The notes beneath the pieces were generated by a model, which saw only the letters and a program-made list of their open reading frames with translations, was not told where the DNA came from and ran no database searches. From contig CAVIQK010000008.1 in NCBI GenBank assembly GCA_963644945.1, positions 1-64,000 of the forward strand: a DNA stretch of 64,000 bases, given 5' to 3'. This document shows positions 18,069 to 26,287 of this stretch, one piece after another. Position 1 is the stretch's first letter; the number at the start of each line of letters is the position of its first letter. The translations under genes were made by a program, and so were the position numbers. This DNA comes from CAVIQK01 sp963644945 (GTDB taxonomy: Bacteria > Bacillota > Clostridia > Christensenellales > DTU072).

Positions 18069-19574
18069 TTAGAATTTTAGACTTATTTTCCTTTCTCCGT
18101 TGTTTGCCGTAATGTTTATAAACACTCTTTCGAACTTTTCTTCGATCTCGTAGGTGCCGTCAACTACTATCTCTTTTGGCATTTCTTTCATCGACAAGAC
18201 GGTAGGCACGTTGGAAGAAACGATGTAGGTCATATCGAAAGTGCCGTTTTCTTTGTCGTACTCAAAAGATGTGATTTCGCCGGCTGTCGCTACGGGGTAG
18301 GGACGATCGGTAATGTCATAAACATTGGGTATAGAATATATTATATCTTTTGACGAAAAATAGCAATTACTCCACTGTCTTTTGTCAAGTTCTTCGGTGA
18401 TGTGTTCGATATGTTTTAGCCATTCGTCACCGTTGAAACAGGTGCATCCCCACTCGCCTAAAATGACGGGGACGTTAAGGCGTGACTGCGAATTTTGGTG
18501 GCTGTCGAGCATGTAGTCAAGACGGGCATCGGATGCGTAATTGTAGTCGTCGGTATCTACCATAAAATCGTAAGCATGAGGGGCAAAACATTGATTGGGT
18601 TCTACCTTGTCTCCGTTGTTTGCGGGGCCTCCGAAATAAGGGATGCCGATGTTGCACCAATAACTGTTGGACACTACTATTAAGCCTTGATCGGTCACTT
18701 CTCGCATGGCGGTGGTCATCTTATTGATAAAGGGATTGTGATACTCCAAATCAAATTTTTTCATGATTTTGCCGGCACCCTTGGATGCTTTTTTCAGTGC
18801 ATCGGGGGTGATGCAGTCGTAAGCCGTTTTGTTGTCGCCTTTGATAAAGGACGAGATGAGTTTTATTGTCCTAAATTTGGGATCGAAAAGGGCTTCTTTT
18901 ATGACTCCGCCTAGCACTTTGCGAAAGACTTTTGTGCCGAGACTTCCGGGGAACGGCTCGTTCATAAAGTCAAAACCGAAGAAGTTTTCTTTGTCTTTAA
19001 CCTTGTACAAAATCTCTTTTATCATGAGGGCATATCTGTCTTGTAGTCCCATGCCGTCAACTTCGCTGTTTTGCCAAAACGCATCAAAACACTCGGCTAC
19101 GGGTTTTCCGAAAAAGTAAGGTTCTGCCCAAATGCCAAAACGGGGAGATTTGTAGACTCTGCCCTTTTTCATTTTGCACGCCCACGAAGGCGCTCCGTCG
19201 CCTATACCGTTGCCAAATCCCGAATATAGGTCTTGGTGAATATCGATAAAAATATAGATGCCGTAGCGAGCAGCCACGTCAAAAACGTCTGCGATGTTTT
19301 GGAGATATTCTTGGTTGTACTCGCCCATTTTCGGCTCGATTCCGTCCCATGTCACACCTAGACGCATGAGATTGAAGCCTTTTTTCGCAAGTGTCTTATA
19401 AAAATTGTCATCGGTAGGGAATCCGTATGTACGGGGCGCAGTCAAATCGGTCGCCTTGTTTCTTGATGTCCAATCGGTCAAATCGTTGTAACCTTTATCA
19501 ATAAAATTGACGCCGTGAAAAATTCTTGTCCTTCCTAATTCATCGACAAATCGGGGGCCTTTTGCATAAAACAT
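18069..19574 (-). CDS. GH5 glycoside hydrolase, endoglycoceramidase-like
   Basis: A 501-residue clan GH-A enzyme. The order of motifs matches endoglycoceramidase/steryl-glucosidase-type GH5: MRLGVTWDGIEP, then IDIHQDLYSGFG with GDGAPSWA, then FDFMNEPFPG (acid/base Glu near residue 203), and ILGEWGC (nucleophile Glu near 371). A small C-terminal beta domain follows. There is no signal peptide, so it should act in the cytoplasm or be exported unconventionally. The likely bond is a beta-glycosidic link to a lipid, but that is inferred from the family. An AAGGAG site and a sigma-A promoter precede it; it leads the operon with two acyltransferases. Confidence 0.85.
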   Translation of the reverse strand: MFYAKGPRFVDELGRTRIFHGVNFIDKGYNDLTDWTSRNKATDLTAPRTYGFPTDDNFYKTLAKKGFNLMRLGVTWDGIEPKMGEYNQEYLQNIADVFDVAARYGIYIFIDIHQDLYSGFGNGIGDGAPSWACKMKKGRVYKSPRFGIWAEPYFFGKPVAECFDAFWQNSEVDGMGLQDRYALMIKEILYKVKDKENFFGFDFMNEPFPGSLGTKVFRKVLGGVIKEALFDPKFRTIKLISSFIKGDNKTAYDCITPDALKKASKGAGKIMKKFDLEYHNPFINKMTTAMREVTDQGLIVVSNSYWCNIGIPYFGGPANNGDKVEPNQCFAPHAYDFMVDTDDYNYASDARLDYMLDSHQNSQSRLNVPVILGEWGCTCFNGDEWLKHIEHITEELDKRQWSNCYFSSKDIIYSIPNVYDITDRPYPVATAGEITSFEYDKENGTFDMTYIVSSNVPTVLSMKEMPKEIVVDGTYEIEEKFERVFINITANNGERKISLKF

Positions 19575-19606
19575 AGTAAACAGTCTCCTTATTTTGTTAT
19601 ATATAT

Positions 19607-19635
19607 ATTATACAAAAAATTACATCTCAATTCAA
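19607..19635 (-). promoter_or_regulatory. Sigma-A promoter of the GH5 operon
   Basis: On the minus strand TTGAAT (19630-19635), 17-base spacer, TATAAT (19607-19612); leader of about 25 bases with AAGGAG. Confidence 0.75.
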
Positions 19636-19652
19636 TAGTCAAAATTCCAAAC

Positions 19653-19674
19653 AAAAACCGGTGTCTCCACCGGT
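19653..19674 (-). terminator. Terminator of the SBP-kinase operon
   Basis: On the minus strand ACCGGTG / CACCGGT with a GAGA tetraloop, followed by TTTTG. It is about 25 bases past the kinase stop. Confidence 0.82.
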
Positions 19675-19700
19675 CTATTGCTTTTTTGTGCTTTTGTTTA

Positions 19701-22298
19701 CTAGCGGCTCGACAATTCGTGCAGAACGTGCTCTAATGCCGTAATATCGAGCGGTTTTGCGATATGGGCATCCATGCCTGCATCAAGACACTCTTGAACG
19801 TCAGAGGTAAAAGCATTGGCGGTCATGGCTATTATGGGGATGGTTTTGCCCAAAGGATTGTCGCCCTTCCTTATTGCTTTGGTGGCATCGAGTCCGTTCA
19901 TTATAGGCATTTGGATGTCGAGAAGAAGGGCATCGAAATCGCCTTCTTTGACAGTTGCGAAGGCTTTGACAAGTTCTTCGCCGTTGGGATATACCACACA
20001 ACTTGCTCCTTGTAAGTTGAGAAGTGCCTCCAAAATCTCGGCATTGAGTTCGTTGTCTTCGGCACACAGGAAACGTTTTCCGCTGATTATCGAGTGGGTT
20101 TCTTTGTCAGGTTTTGCAATGTTTTTGTCGGAGCGGTCAATTGCGAAAATAAGGTTTTCGACAAAGAAGGGACGTGCGATCAGTCCGTCAACTCCGCTTG
20201 ACATGATCATGTCTTTGATTTGATCTTTGTGGACATAGTCGCAACAGAATATAAACTTGGCATTTTTAGATACCGTCCGCAAGGTTTCGATGGTCTTTAC
20301 AAGAAGGTCTTTTTCGAGATAACCGGACAAAATAATCGTGTCGATTTGTTCTTCCCCGAGTATGTCTAAAGCCTTTTCGGTGCTATCTCCTACTACGAGT
20401 TGTACGGGGCTATATTTTAGAGCCGCTCGCACGTTTTTGGCAAGCTGCTCTTCGCTTGTCACTAAAAGCATCTTTTCGATGCCTGTGACCTTAGGTGCAT
20501 CGATGTCTATCGGTAGGGTGAGAGTGATGTCAAAACGAGTCCCTTTGTCCTTTTGGCTGTCCACTTCTATTTTCCCGCCCATAAGGTCTATGATATTTTT
20601 GGTGATGGACAGTCCGAGTCCCGTACCGCCTATTCTGTTGGTGACGGAATTTTCTTCTCTTTGGAAAGGCTCGAACATGTGTCTTTGGAATTCTTCGCTC
20701 ATGCCGTAACCGTTGTCAATAACAGAAGTTTTGATTGTGGCAAAACCATCTATATCGCAAGGAAGTTCTTTTAGTTCGAATTGAACAAGTCCGCCGTTAG
20801 GGGTATATTTGACGGCATTTGACAAGAGATTGAGGAAAACTTGTCTTAATCTGATACTGTCGCTTATTAGATATTCGTGAGATATTTCATAGACTCTTAC
20901 CACGAATTGATGATTTTTGTCGTTGCATTGCGCTCTGATAATACTTTCGATTTGTCCGACTTGCTCGGCAAGTTTTACAGGCTCCTCGTTGAGATGAACG
21001 TCGCCCGACTCTATTAGACTCATATCCAAAATATCGTTGATAAGTCCTAACATGTACTGACCGGAGTGCTGTAATTTTCCTATATAATAAGAGAGTTTTT
21101 CGGGGTTGTCCAACTCGTTGGACATCAAGTTGGCAACACCTAAAATGGCGTTCATCGGGGTGCGAATATCGTGCGACATGTTGGCAAGGAATTGGCTCTT
21201 GGCTTTGGTCGCATATTTCGCCACTTCGAGGGCTTTTTCGGTTTCTTGCTGTTGAACTTTTAGTTGGTCGTTGGTGGTAGATAGTTCCTTTTCGTGTTCG
21301 GCATTGACTTTCAAAAGTTCGGTTGTCTTTTGCATACGAACAAGAATTACGGCAATCACTGTCGCCAAAATAATGAGGATGCTACAAACGCCTGCGATTA
21401 TTCCTAAAATCGAATAAACCATGGCGGTGGACGAGACGGCAACGTCGCTCGCCGATACGACAAGAAGTACGCCCCAGTCGTATGAGGGAAAACGGTTGTA
21501 TACTATAAAATATTTTTCGCCATAGGCTTCTAGATTCGTACAGACGGTTGCTCCGTCGTAGGCGTCCCTCTTTAATTCTTCGACGGACAGATGGGTATCG
21601 GTGGCTTCTGTTTTGATAAAATTAAAAATGTTTTTTCCTTGATATGCCCATTTTTCGAGAGAGCCGTTTTCGAACAAGATAAATCCGTCTTCGTCGATGA
21701 CATAGGAAACGTTTTCATCGTTGAAGGTGGACGAACGAAAGAACTCTTGCATGTCGGTCATGGAACGGAGCAAAACTACGTGTTCTATTTTGTGTCCGTC
21801 AACAAAAAGGTCGGTGTCCATTTTGGTGACAAATGCCATATAGTTTTCGTTGTCTGCCCAGTTGACAATAATAAAACTTTGTTGTAAAGGCTCGGTCGGA
21901 TCAAGAGATGAATTGCCTACCCAAGATCCTTGCCTACCTTTGTCCGTAAAATAATAACCGTCTTCGTCTATCAGTCTATATTTGATGACTTTGCCGAAAG
22001 GGGCAAGTTCGTCTTCATAATGATTGAGTAGTTCTACTGCTTCGTCTGACGTAAGAGTATGCATAGCATTGAGTTTTGACTGCAATTTTTTGATAAAGTC
22101 CCATTGCAATTCGAGTTGGATATTGAGTCTTTCAAAAAGTTGGTCGGAAAGTTCGGTAAGTTGGGTTGCGGACTCTTCGTAAAGTTGGTTGTCGGTATAT
22201 ATGTAAAAAACACCGATAGCCGTCCCCAAGACGGCTATAAACAATGCTATAAGAAGTATGTATGTGATTCTTCTTTTTGTGGTCTTTTTATCTTTCAT
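19701..22298 (-). CDS. Hybrid sensor histidine kinase/response regulator
   Basis: An 865-residue membrane kinase. It has a first membrane segment at about residues 11-33, an extracytoplasmic Cache-like sensor domain (about 34-285) and a second membrane segment (about 286-313). A coiled stretch follows, then HisKA with the phospho-accepting His near residue 375 (FLANMSHDIRTPMN), then HATPase_c (NAVKYTPNGG, GGTGLGLSI). Two receiver-like domains end the protein. The first (about 605-715) reads TIILSGYL where the phospho-acceptor Asp should be and looks degenerate; the second (about 740-860) has LLLDIQMP, MTANAF and AKPLD and looks active. No DNA-binding output is attached. Its start lies 11 bases inside the solute-binding-protein gene, without its own ribosome binding site, so the two are coupled. 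Confidence 0.93.
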   Translation of the reverse strand: MKDKKTTKRRITYILLIALFIAVLGTAIGVFYIYTDNQLYEESATQLTELSDQLFERLNIQLELQWDFIKKLQSKLNAMHTLTSDEAVELLNHYEDELAPFGKVIKYRLIDEDGYYFTDKGRQGSWVGNSSLDPTEPLQQSFIIVNWADNENYMAFVTKMDTDLFVDGHKIEHVVLLRSMTDMQEFFRSSTFNDENVSYVIDEDGFILFENGSLEKWAYQGKNIFNFIKTEATDTHLSVEELKRDAYDGATVCTNLEAYGEKYFIVYNRFPSYDWGVLLVVSASDVAVSSTAMVYSILGIIAGVCSILIILATVIAVILVRMQKTTELLKVNAEHEKELSTTNDQLKVQQQETEKALEVAKYATKAKSQFLANMSHDIRTPMNAILGVANLMSNELDNPEKLSYYIGKLQHSGQYMLGLINDILDMSLIESGDVHLNEEPVKLAEQVGQIESIIRAQCNDKNHQFVVRVYEISHEYLISDSIRLRQVFLNLLSNAVKYTPNGGLVQFELKELPCDIDGFATIKTSVIDNGYGMSEEFQRHMFEPFQREENSVTNRIGGTGLGLSITKNIIDLMGGKIEVDSQKDKGTRFDITLTLPIDIDAPKVTGIEKMLLVTSEEQLAKNVRAALKYSPVQLVVGDSTEKALDILGEEQIDTIILSGYLEKDLLVKTIETLRTVSKNAKFIFCCDYVHKDQIKDMIMSSGVDGLIARPFFVENLIFAIDRSDKNIAKPDKETHSIISGKRFLCAEDNELNAEILEALLNLQGASCVVYPNGEELVKAFATVKEGDFDALLLDIQMPIMNGLDATKAIRKGDNPLGKTIPIIAMTANAFTSDVQECLDAGMDAHIAKPLDITALEHVLHELSSR

Positions 22299-24120
22299 GT
22301 GACTGAGATAATGATGATGATATTACAAGAGATTTATCAATGGTTTTTAGTGATATTGTATTTTTATTTTTGAGATAAGTCTTGGCTGCTTCTAGTCCGA
22401 CGATGCCTGTGTCTATAAGTCCTATTGTGTCTCTTTCGGCTCGGTTGTGACCGACTAAAACTACCGTATATTCTTGGTTGTCGTCAAGATCTTTGCCGTC
22501 GGCTGTCATATAAACATAGGGGTAATAGTATCCCGTTTTGCGTGTATCGGTACCCTTATTTGCCATTTCTTTGATAACGGCTCCGGTCTTTTTTACGGTG
22601 AATATATGTTCGGACCAACCTGTTGCAAGCCATATCGTGATATATTCTTCGGTAAGTTTTCCTTTCAAAATTTTGCCGTTGGTGCCGTAAGAATTTTCTA
22701 GATTCGGATGAATTTCGGGGTTGTAGACATTGTAGGAAACAAGGGCTGCATCGGCTCCCGTTGCATCCATAAATATTTGTCCCGTAAGGGTTGCCGCTTC
22801 GATGGTGTCAAACTCTTCGACCGCTTCGCCGAAGTAAGGCGTGCCGTTGTCTTTTAGGTAGCGTTTTTGGTCGTCAAGGGCTTTGAGAGTGGCTGTACCG
22901 CTAGTGCCTTCGGAACCTTTTATCCATTCGATTACGGTGTTGCCGAAAGGTTTTAGATAGTCGTCCCAGCCTACATAGATCAAATCCATCGAGTGCCCCA
23001 AAGAGACGGCATCGTAGGCATCCTTATAATATTTTGCACTCTCGCCTATTTCGAAATTTTTGATCGAGCAAAGGTTAGATGAAGTTGTGCCGACAATGGC
23101 GTTGTAGCCTTCTTGGGTGGACATCACTTCGAGAAAATGTAGGGCATCTTGTAGTTTTTGTTCGTTGCCCTTTTTGCCGAGTTCCTTGCTAAGACCGTAT
23201 AATCTTCCGGGGGTGGTGATATAGGTGTTTTGTGTCCCGTCGGGAGATAAATAAGGCATAAGACCGTATTGGTCGCCTGTGCCGTCGTTGTTTTCGGTGT
23301 ATCTCGTGACCGATCCTATCATAAATGCAGTGTTGCCTTCTTTGAATTTGGCTTCTAATTTGCTTGACGAAGTGCTGATTCCTTCTTCATAAGAAAACAT
23401 TCCAATGTCGAGCCATTCTTGAAAATAGGCAATACATTTTTTGAGATCTTCATTGTCCGATGCAAATGTATCGGAATTTACGTTTGAAAACATTTCTCGC
23501 CATTGTTTTCCTTCGGTGTTATTCATAAATATAGTGGAACTCACGTTGAAGAAGTAGTTGAATCCGGAGCCGGGGAGATCTAAAAGCGTGACGGAAACGT
23601 TGATGCCTTTACTTTTTAGAGCGGGGACAGTTTCGTTTTTTAGTTGTTCAAAACTTGTAGGAACAGCGATATTGTTTTCGTTTAGCAATGTTTTGTTGTA
23701 GGTGATGCCCGTAATGGTATAGTCATACGGCAACAGATAGATAGCGCCGTCAACTAGATATTTTGACAGTCTTGCGGTGTTGTAACTAGACGTGACCGCA
23801 TAATTGGTGAGGTCCAAAAGATTTTCCTTTTGATATTTTTCGTCCCATGCCTGAGTGGTGGAATAAATATCCGGCATAACGCCCGTTTCTAATTGTTGTT
23901 TCATGTATGCGGACTGATTTCTGCCACGATATGCATCTATCTCGATGTCAAGTTCGGGATATTTTTCTTCGGCTAGTTCGATAACTTTCCTATAATCTCT
24001 CAATGCATTCATTATTGTGAGAGTTCTTGAAGTCTCTTCATTACACGAAGAAAGGGTTATTGCCAAAACGGCAACAACTAGAATAAGGATAAATAGTGCT
24101 AGGGTTTTTGATTTTTTCAT
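22288..24120 (-). CDS. Extracellular sugar-type solute-binding lipoprotein
   Basis: A 610-residue lipoprotein: signal peptide with a long hydrophobic core and lipobox LSSC, acylated Cys at residue 26. The body resembles family 1 (sugar) binding proteins (LTIMNALRDYRKVIELAEEKYPELDIE; later FKEGNTAFMIGSVTRY), longer than the usual 420 residues because of an extra C-terminal region. ATG 24120 has GGAGGA upstream; the frame is open further but only through the promoter. No permease or ATPase genes flank it. Instead it overlaps the hybrid kinase, so I infer that it presents a bound ligand to the kinase sensor domain rather than feeding a transporter. Confidence 0.85.
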   Translation of the reverse strand: MKKSKTLALFILILVVAVLAITLSSCNEETSRTLTIMNALRDYRKVIELAEEKYPELDIEIDAYRGRNQSAYMKQQLETGVMPDIYSTTQAWDEKYQKENLLDLTNYAVTSSYNTARLSKYLVDGAIYLLPYDYTITGITYNKTLLNENNIAVPTSFEQLKNETVPALKSKGINVSVTLLDLPGSGFNYFFNVSSTIFMNNTEGKQWREMFSNVNSDTFASDNEDLKKCIAYFQEWLDIGMFSYEEGISTSSSKLEAKFKEGNTAFMIGSVTRYTENNDGTGDQYGLMPYLSPDGTQNTYITTPGRLYGLSKELGKKGNEQKLQDALHFLEVMSTQEGYNAIVGTTSSNLCSIKNFEIGESAKYYKDAYDAVSLGHSMDLIYVGWDDYLKPFGNTVIEWIKGSEGTSGTATLKALDDQKRYLKDNGTPYFGEAVEEFDTIEAATLTGQIFMDATGADAALVSYNVYNPEIHPNLENSYGTNGKILKGKLTEEYITIWLATGWSEHIFTVKKTGAVIKEMANKGTDTRKTGYYYPYVYMTADGKDLDDNQEYTVVLVGHNRAERDTIGLIDTGIVGLEAAKTYLKNKNTISLKTIDKSLVISSSLSQSHER

Positions 24121-24231
24121 GAAATGTCCTCCGTACTTGCCGATGCACGTAAAGGGTGTAGGTGGGATAACCATCGGCACGGTTGTGCGGGGGAGGGGGG
24201 AGTCTAAAACGGCTCGTGCAAGTAAATATTT
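24121..24231 (-). promoter_or_regulatory. Structured 5' leader with possible anti-Shine-Dalgarno
   Basis: The leader of about 110 bases holds, in transcript order, ACTTGC, a C-tract (five and six Cs around a T), TGCCGATG, and then CATCGGCAAGT just before the GGAGGA site. CATCGGCA can pair with TGCCGATG, while GCAAGT can pair with ACTTGC, and the two pairings share bases, so they exclude one another. The C-tract contains CCTCC, complementary to GGAGG. This is the anatomy of a translational switch, but no known riboswitch is recognised. Confidence 0.35.
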
Positions 24232-24237
24232 TATATC

Positions 24238-24267
24238 ATTATAACATATTAGATAAATGATTTTCAA
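24238..24267 (-). promoter_or_regulatory. Sigma-A promoter of the SBP-kinase operon, extended -10
   Basis: On the minus strand TTGAAA (24262-24267), 18-base spacer and TGTTATAAT, an extended -10 with a perfect hexamer at 24238-24243. Confidence 0.8.
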
Positions 24268-24292
24268 TAGGGAAAAATTTAGTACATTTTTA

Positions 24293-24330
24293 CAAAAAAA
24301 GCCTTGCAAGTATTTTGACCTGCAAGGCTT
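24293..24330 (-). terminator. Terminator of the PQ-loop/SGNH gene pair
   Basis: On the minus strand AAGCCTTGCA / TGCAAGGCTT with a 12-base loop, followed by a run of Ts (24293-24300). Confidence 0.85.
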
Positions 24331-24394
24331 GTAATATAAATATTGTATCACATGTTTTACAAAAAATCAAATGTTTTTGTAAAAGTCAAAGCGA

Positions 24395-24916
24395 TTAGAT
24401 GGCAAACGCATCGGCAAAACTTATCTTACCATGTCTAAAGAAACTGCTTATTTCTCCGAATATCGTGCGCTCGGTGTTGTTTTCCTTGGCAACGGGTATA
24501 AACTTTACATTCGTCTTTTCTGCAAGAGTCTTCAAACGGTTGTCGTTTTCTTCGGTCAAATTGCAAGGCTCTAAAATGCAAATTTGAGCGGTGGGGTATA
24601 GTCTTTTTATTTCGATTATAAGGGCTTGATAGTCGCTATAAAACGCATCGTCGATTGTTTCGCCGTCGCCGAAAGACACCAAAATGTTGCTAGGATCAAG
24701 ATTTTTTAGGCATTTTTCGACCAAACTTTTTGCTTGTTTTACTTTGAGTCCTTCAATGCTTCGGTTGTAAATCGCATAGTCGGTCACTCTCTTTTGCATC
24801 AACGTGTAAAAGGGGAAATCGTACAAATAGTCCGAGCCGAATACGACATTTTCGCCTTTGATCGCCATGTCGTTGAGAACCTTGAATTTTTTTGCTTTTT
24901 CTTCAAATTTTTCCAT
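24395..24916 (-). CDS. SGNH/GDSL-hydrolase-like protein
   Basis: A 173-residue cytoplasmic protein with the outline of an SGNH hydrolase: VVFGSDYLYDFP in the GDS position, YNRSIEG in the place of the conserved NRGxxG, and ILVSFGDGETID in the place of GxND. A C-terminal DxxH motif is not clear, so it may be degenerate or non-catalytic. Compared with normal SGNH proteins it is slightly short. It starts 3 bases after the PQ-loop-like gene and ends at a terminator, so the two form an operon. Substrate unknown. Confidence 0.5.
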   Translation of the reverse strand: MEKFEEKAKKFKVLNDMAIKGENVVFGSDYLYDFPFYTLMQKRVTDYAIYNRSIEGLKVKQAKSLVEKCLKNLDPSNILVSFGDGETIDDAFYSDYQALIIEIKRLYPTAQICILEPCNLTEENDNRLKTLAEKTNVKFIPVAKENNTERTIFGEISSFFRHGKISFADAFAI

Positions 24917-24919
24917 AAA

Positions 24920-25255
24920 TTAACACTCCGAAAGAACTTTTTGTTGGTTTTCTACTACTTGTTTTCTATCGCTACTTCCCTTGACTTCACGATTTTTGTT
25001 TATTATCCATATAATTAGATCGGCAATTACCATGACTAAATTGAAAATGTACAACCAAAAAACATAGGGAATCGAACCGCTAGATACGGCTATCGTGATT
25101 TTGCTGATTATTCCGCAGATATATCCTACTATTATTACCAACGTGAAAATTAGGCTTTTGCCTCCGGTCGATTTTGACTTTATACTTTTGATGACCGAGA
25201 TGGGCCACGAAATACCAAAACAAATCAACATGAATACTTCAAATAATTGTGTCAT
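24920..25255 (-). CDS. PQ-loop/SemiSWEET-like small membrane protein
   Basis: A 111-residue protein with three membrane helices (about residues 3-21, 33-55 and 64-88) and a basic, polar C-terminal tail. The helix 1 pattern FGISWPISVIKSIKSKSTGGKS matches PQ-loop/MtN3-type proteins, with WP in place of PQ. Proteins of this kind can form small sugar or metabolite pores as dimers; that is an inference. AAAGGAG precedes the ATG. The gene is divergent from a LysR regulator, which is the likely controller of this gene and the SGNH-like gene behind it. Confidence 0.6.
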   Translation of the reverse strand: MTQLFEVFMLICFGISWPISVIKSIKSKSTGGKSLIFTLVIIVGYICGIISKITIAVSSGSIPYVFWLYIFNLVMVIADLIIWIINKNREVKGSSDRKQVVENQQKVLSEC

Positions 25256-25293
25256 AAAACTTTTTTCTCCTTTGTACGAAAGACATTATATGC

Positions 25294-25339
25294 TTGACAA
25301 TTCATAATGTATAATATATATTTTTTATGCAATTCATAA
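25294..25339 (+). promoter_or_regulatory. lysR promoter with direct-repeat operator candidate
   Basis: TTGACA (25294-25299), 17-base spacer, TATATT (25317-25322). The ten-base word CAATTCATAA occurs at 25298-25307 and again at 25330-25339, 32 bases (about three helical turns) apart, flanking the -10 box. It also lies upstream of the divergent PQ-loop-like gene. Confidence 0.5.
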
Positions 25340-25364
25340 CTTTTGGGAATAGGTGAGGTCGATT

Positions 25365-26231
25365 ATGGAAATTACCAACTTGCGTTATTTTTACGAAGCG
25401 GCAAAATGCGGTCATATCACAAAGGCGGCAGAAAACTTGCATATTGCACAACCGGCTCTTTCGAAGTCTATAAAAACTCTCGAGGAAGAACTCGGGGTGA
25501 AACTCTTTTATAAAGACGGACGGGGTGTAAAACTTACCGAATACGGAATATTTTTGAAAGATAAAATCGAGCCTATCATTGACGAACTCGATGTTTTGCC
25601 GATGGCTATCAAAAATTTTACCGAACTCAACGAAAATACTATTTCGATCAACGTGCTGGCGGCATCTACTATTACGACGGATATTATTATAAGGTTTAAG
25701 AAAATGTATCCTAATGTTATGTTTAAGATGACAAGAAACGAAACGGACACAACTGCGGACATTGAGATTTTGACCAACGCCAAAAATTTTGACAATTTTG
25801 TCAGTGTGAAAAAACGAGCGATTATTGAGGAAAAAATCCATGTTGCGGTGCCTATAGACAGTCCGCTCGCAAAAAAAGAGGCTATCAACCTACTTGAACT
25901 CAAAGATTGCGAATTTATCGCACTATCGGGATCGAGGCGATTCCGTCCGCTTTGCGATGCTTATTGCGAACATGCGGGATTCAAACCTCACGTGACTTTT
26001 GAAAGCGACTCTTTGATCGCCGTAAAGAATCTTATATCGGCAGGGGTGGGCGTCGCCTTTTGGCCGGAGTTTTCGTGGGGTAAGATAAACCACAAAAATA
26101 TAAAACTCCTTGACATTGAAAATCCGCAAATGAAACGTGAGATAATTTTATATTTGACGAGTCACAAGAAGTCCAAAATCAGCGAAAAATTCTTTGACTT
26201 TTTGATAGCGGAACTCAATAAAAAGAAATAA
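25365..26231 (+). CDS. LysR-family transcriptional regulator
   Basis: A 288-residue LTTR. The N-terminal winged helix is typical (LRYFYEAAKCGHITKAAENLHIAQPALSKSIKTLE), followed by a periplasmic-binding-like effector domain. ATG 25365 has AGGTGAGG upstream. The regulator is divergent from the PQ-loop/SGNH pair, the classic LTTR arrangement, so I infer that it controls that pair and itself. The effector cannot be read from the sequence. Confidence 0.92.
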   Translation: MEITNLRYFYEAAKCGHITKAAENLHIAQPALSKSIKTLEEELGVKLFYKDGRGVKLTEYGIFLKDKIEPIIDELDVLPMAIKNFTELNENTISINVLAASTITTDIIIRFKKMYPNVMFKMTRNETDTTADIEILTNAKNFDNFVSVKKRAIIEEKIHVAVPIDSPLAKKEAINLLELKDCEFIALSGSRRFRPLCDAYCEHAGFKPHVTFESDSLIAVKNLISAGVGVAFWPEFSWGKINHKNIKLLDIENPQMKREIILYLTSHKKSKISEKFFDFLIAELNKKK

Positions 26232-26234
26232 ATT

Positions 26235-26259
26235 AAAAAAAGACAAGTTGCCTTGTCTT
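26235..26259 (-). terminator. Terminator of rlmI
   Basis: On the minus strand AAGACAAG / CTTGTCTT with a 4-base loop and a seven-T run. It lies between the convergent lysR and rlmI genes and may weakly stop lysR too. Confidence 0.8.
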
Positions 26260-26287
26260 AGAAAATCTCGTGGAAAAACGGGGTATT

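Noticed and set aside
25302..25841. A 179-residue minus-strand frame across the lysR start
   Set aside because: Antisense to the conserved LysR helix-turn-helix and overlapping the regulatory region; no start signal.
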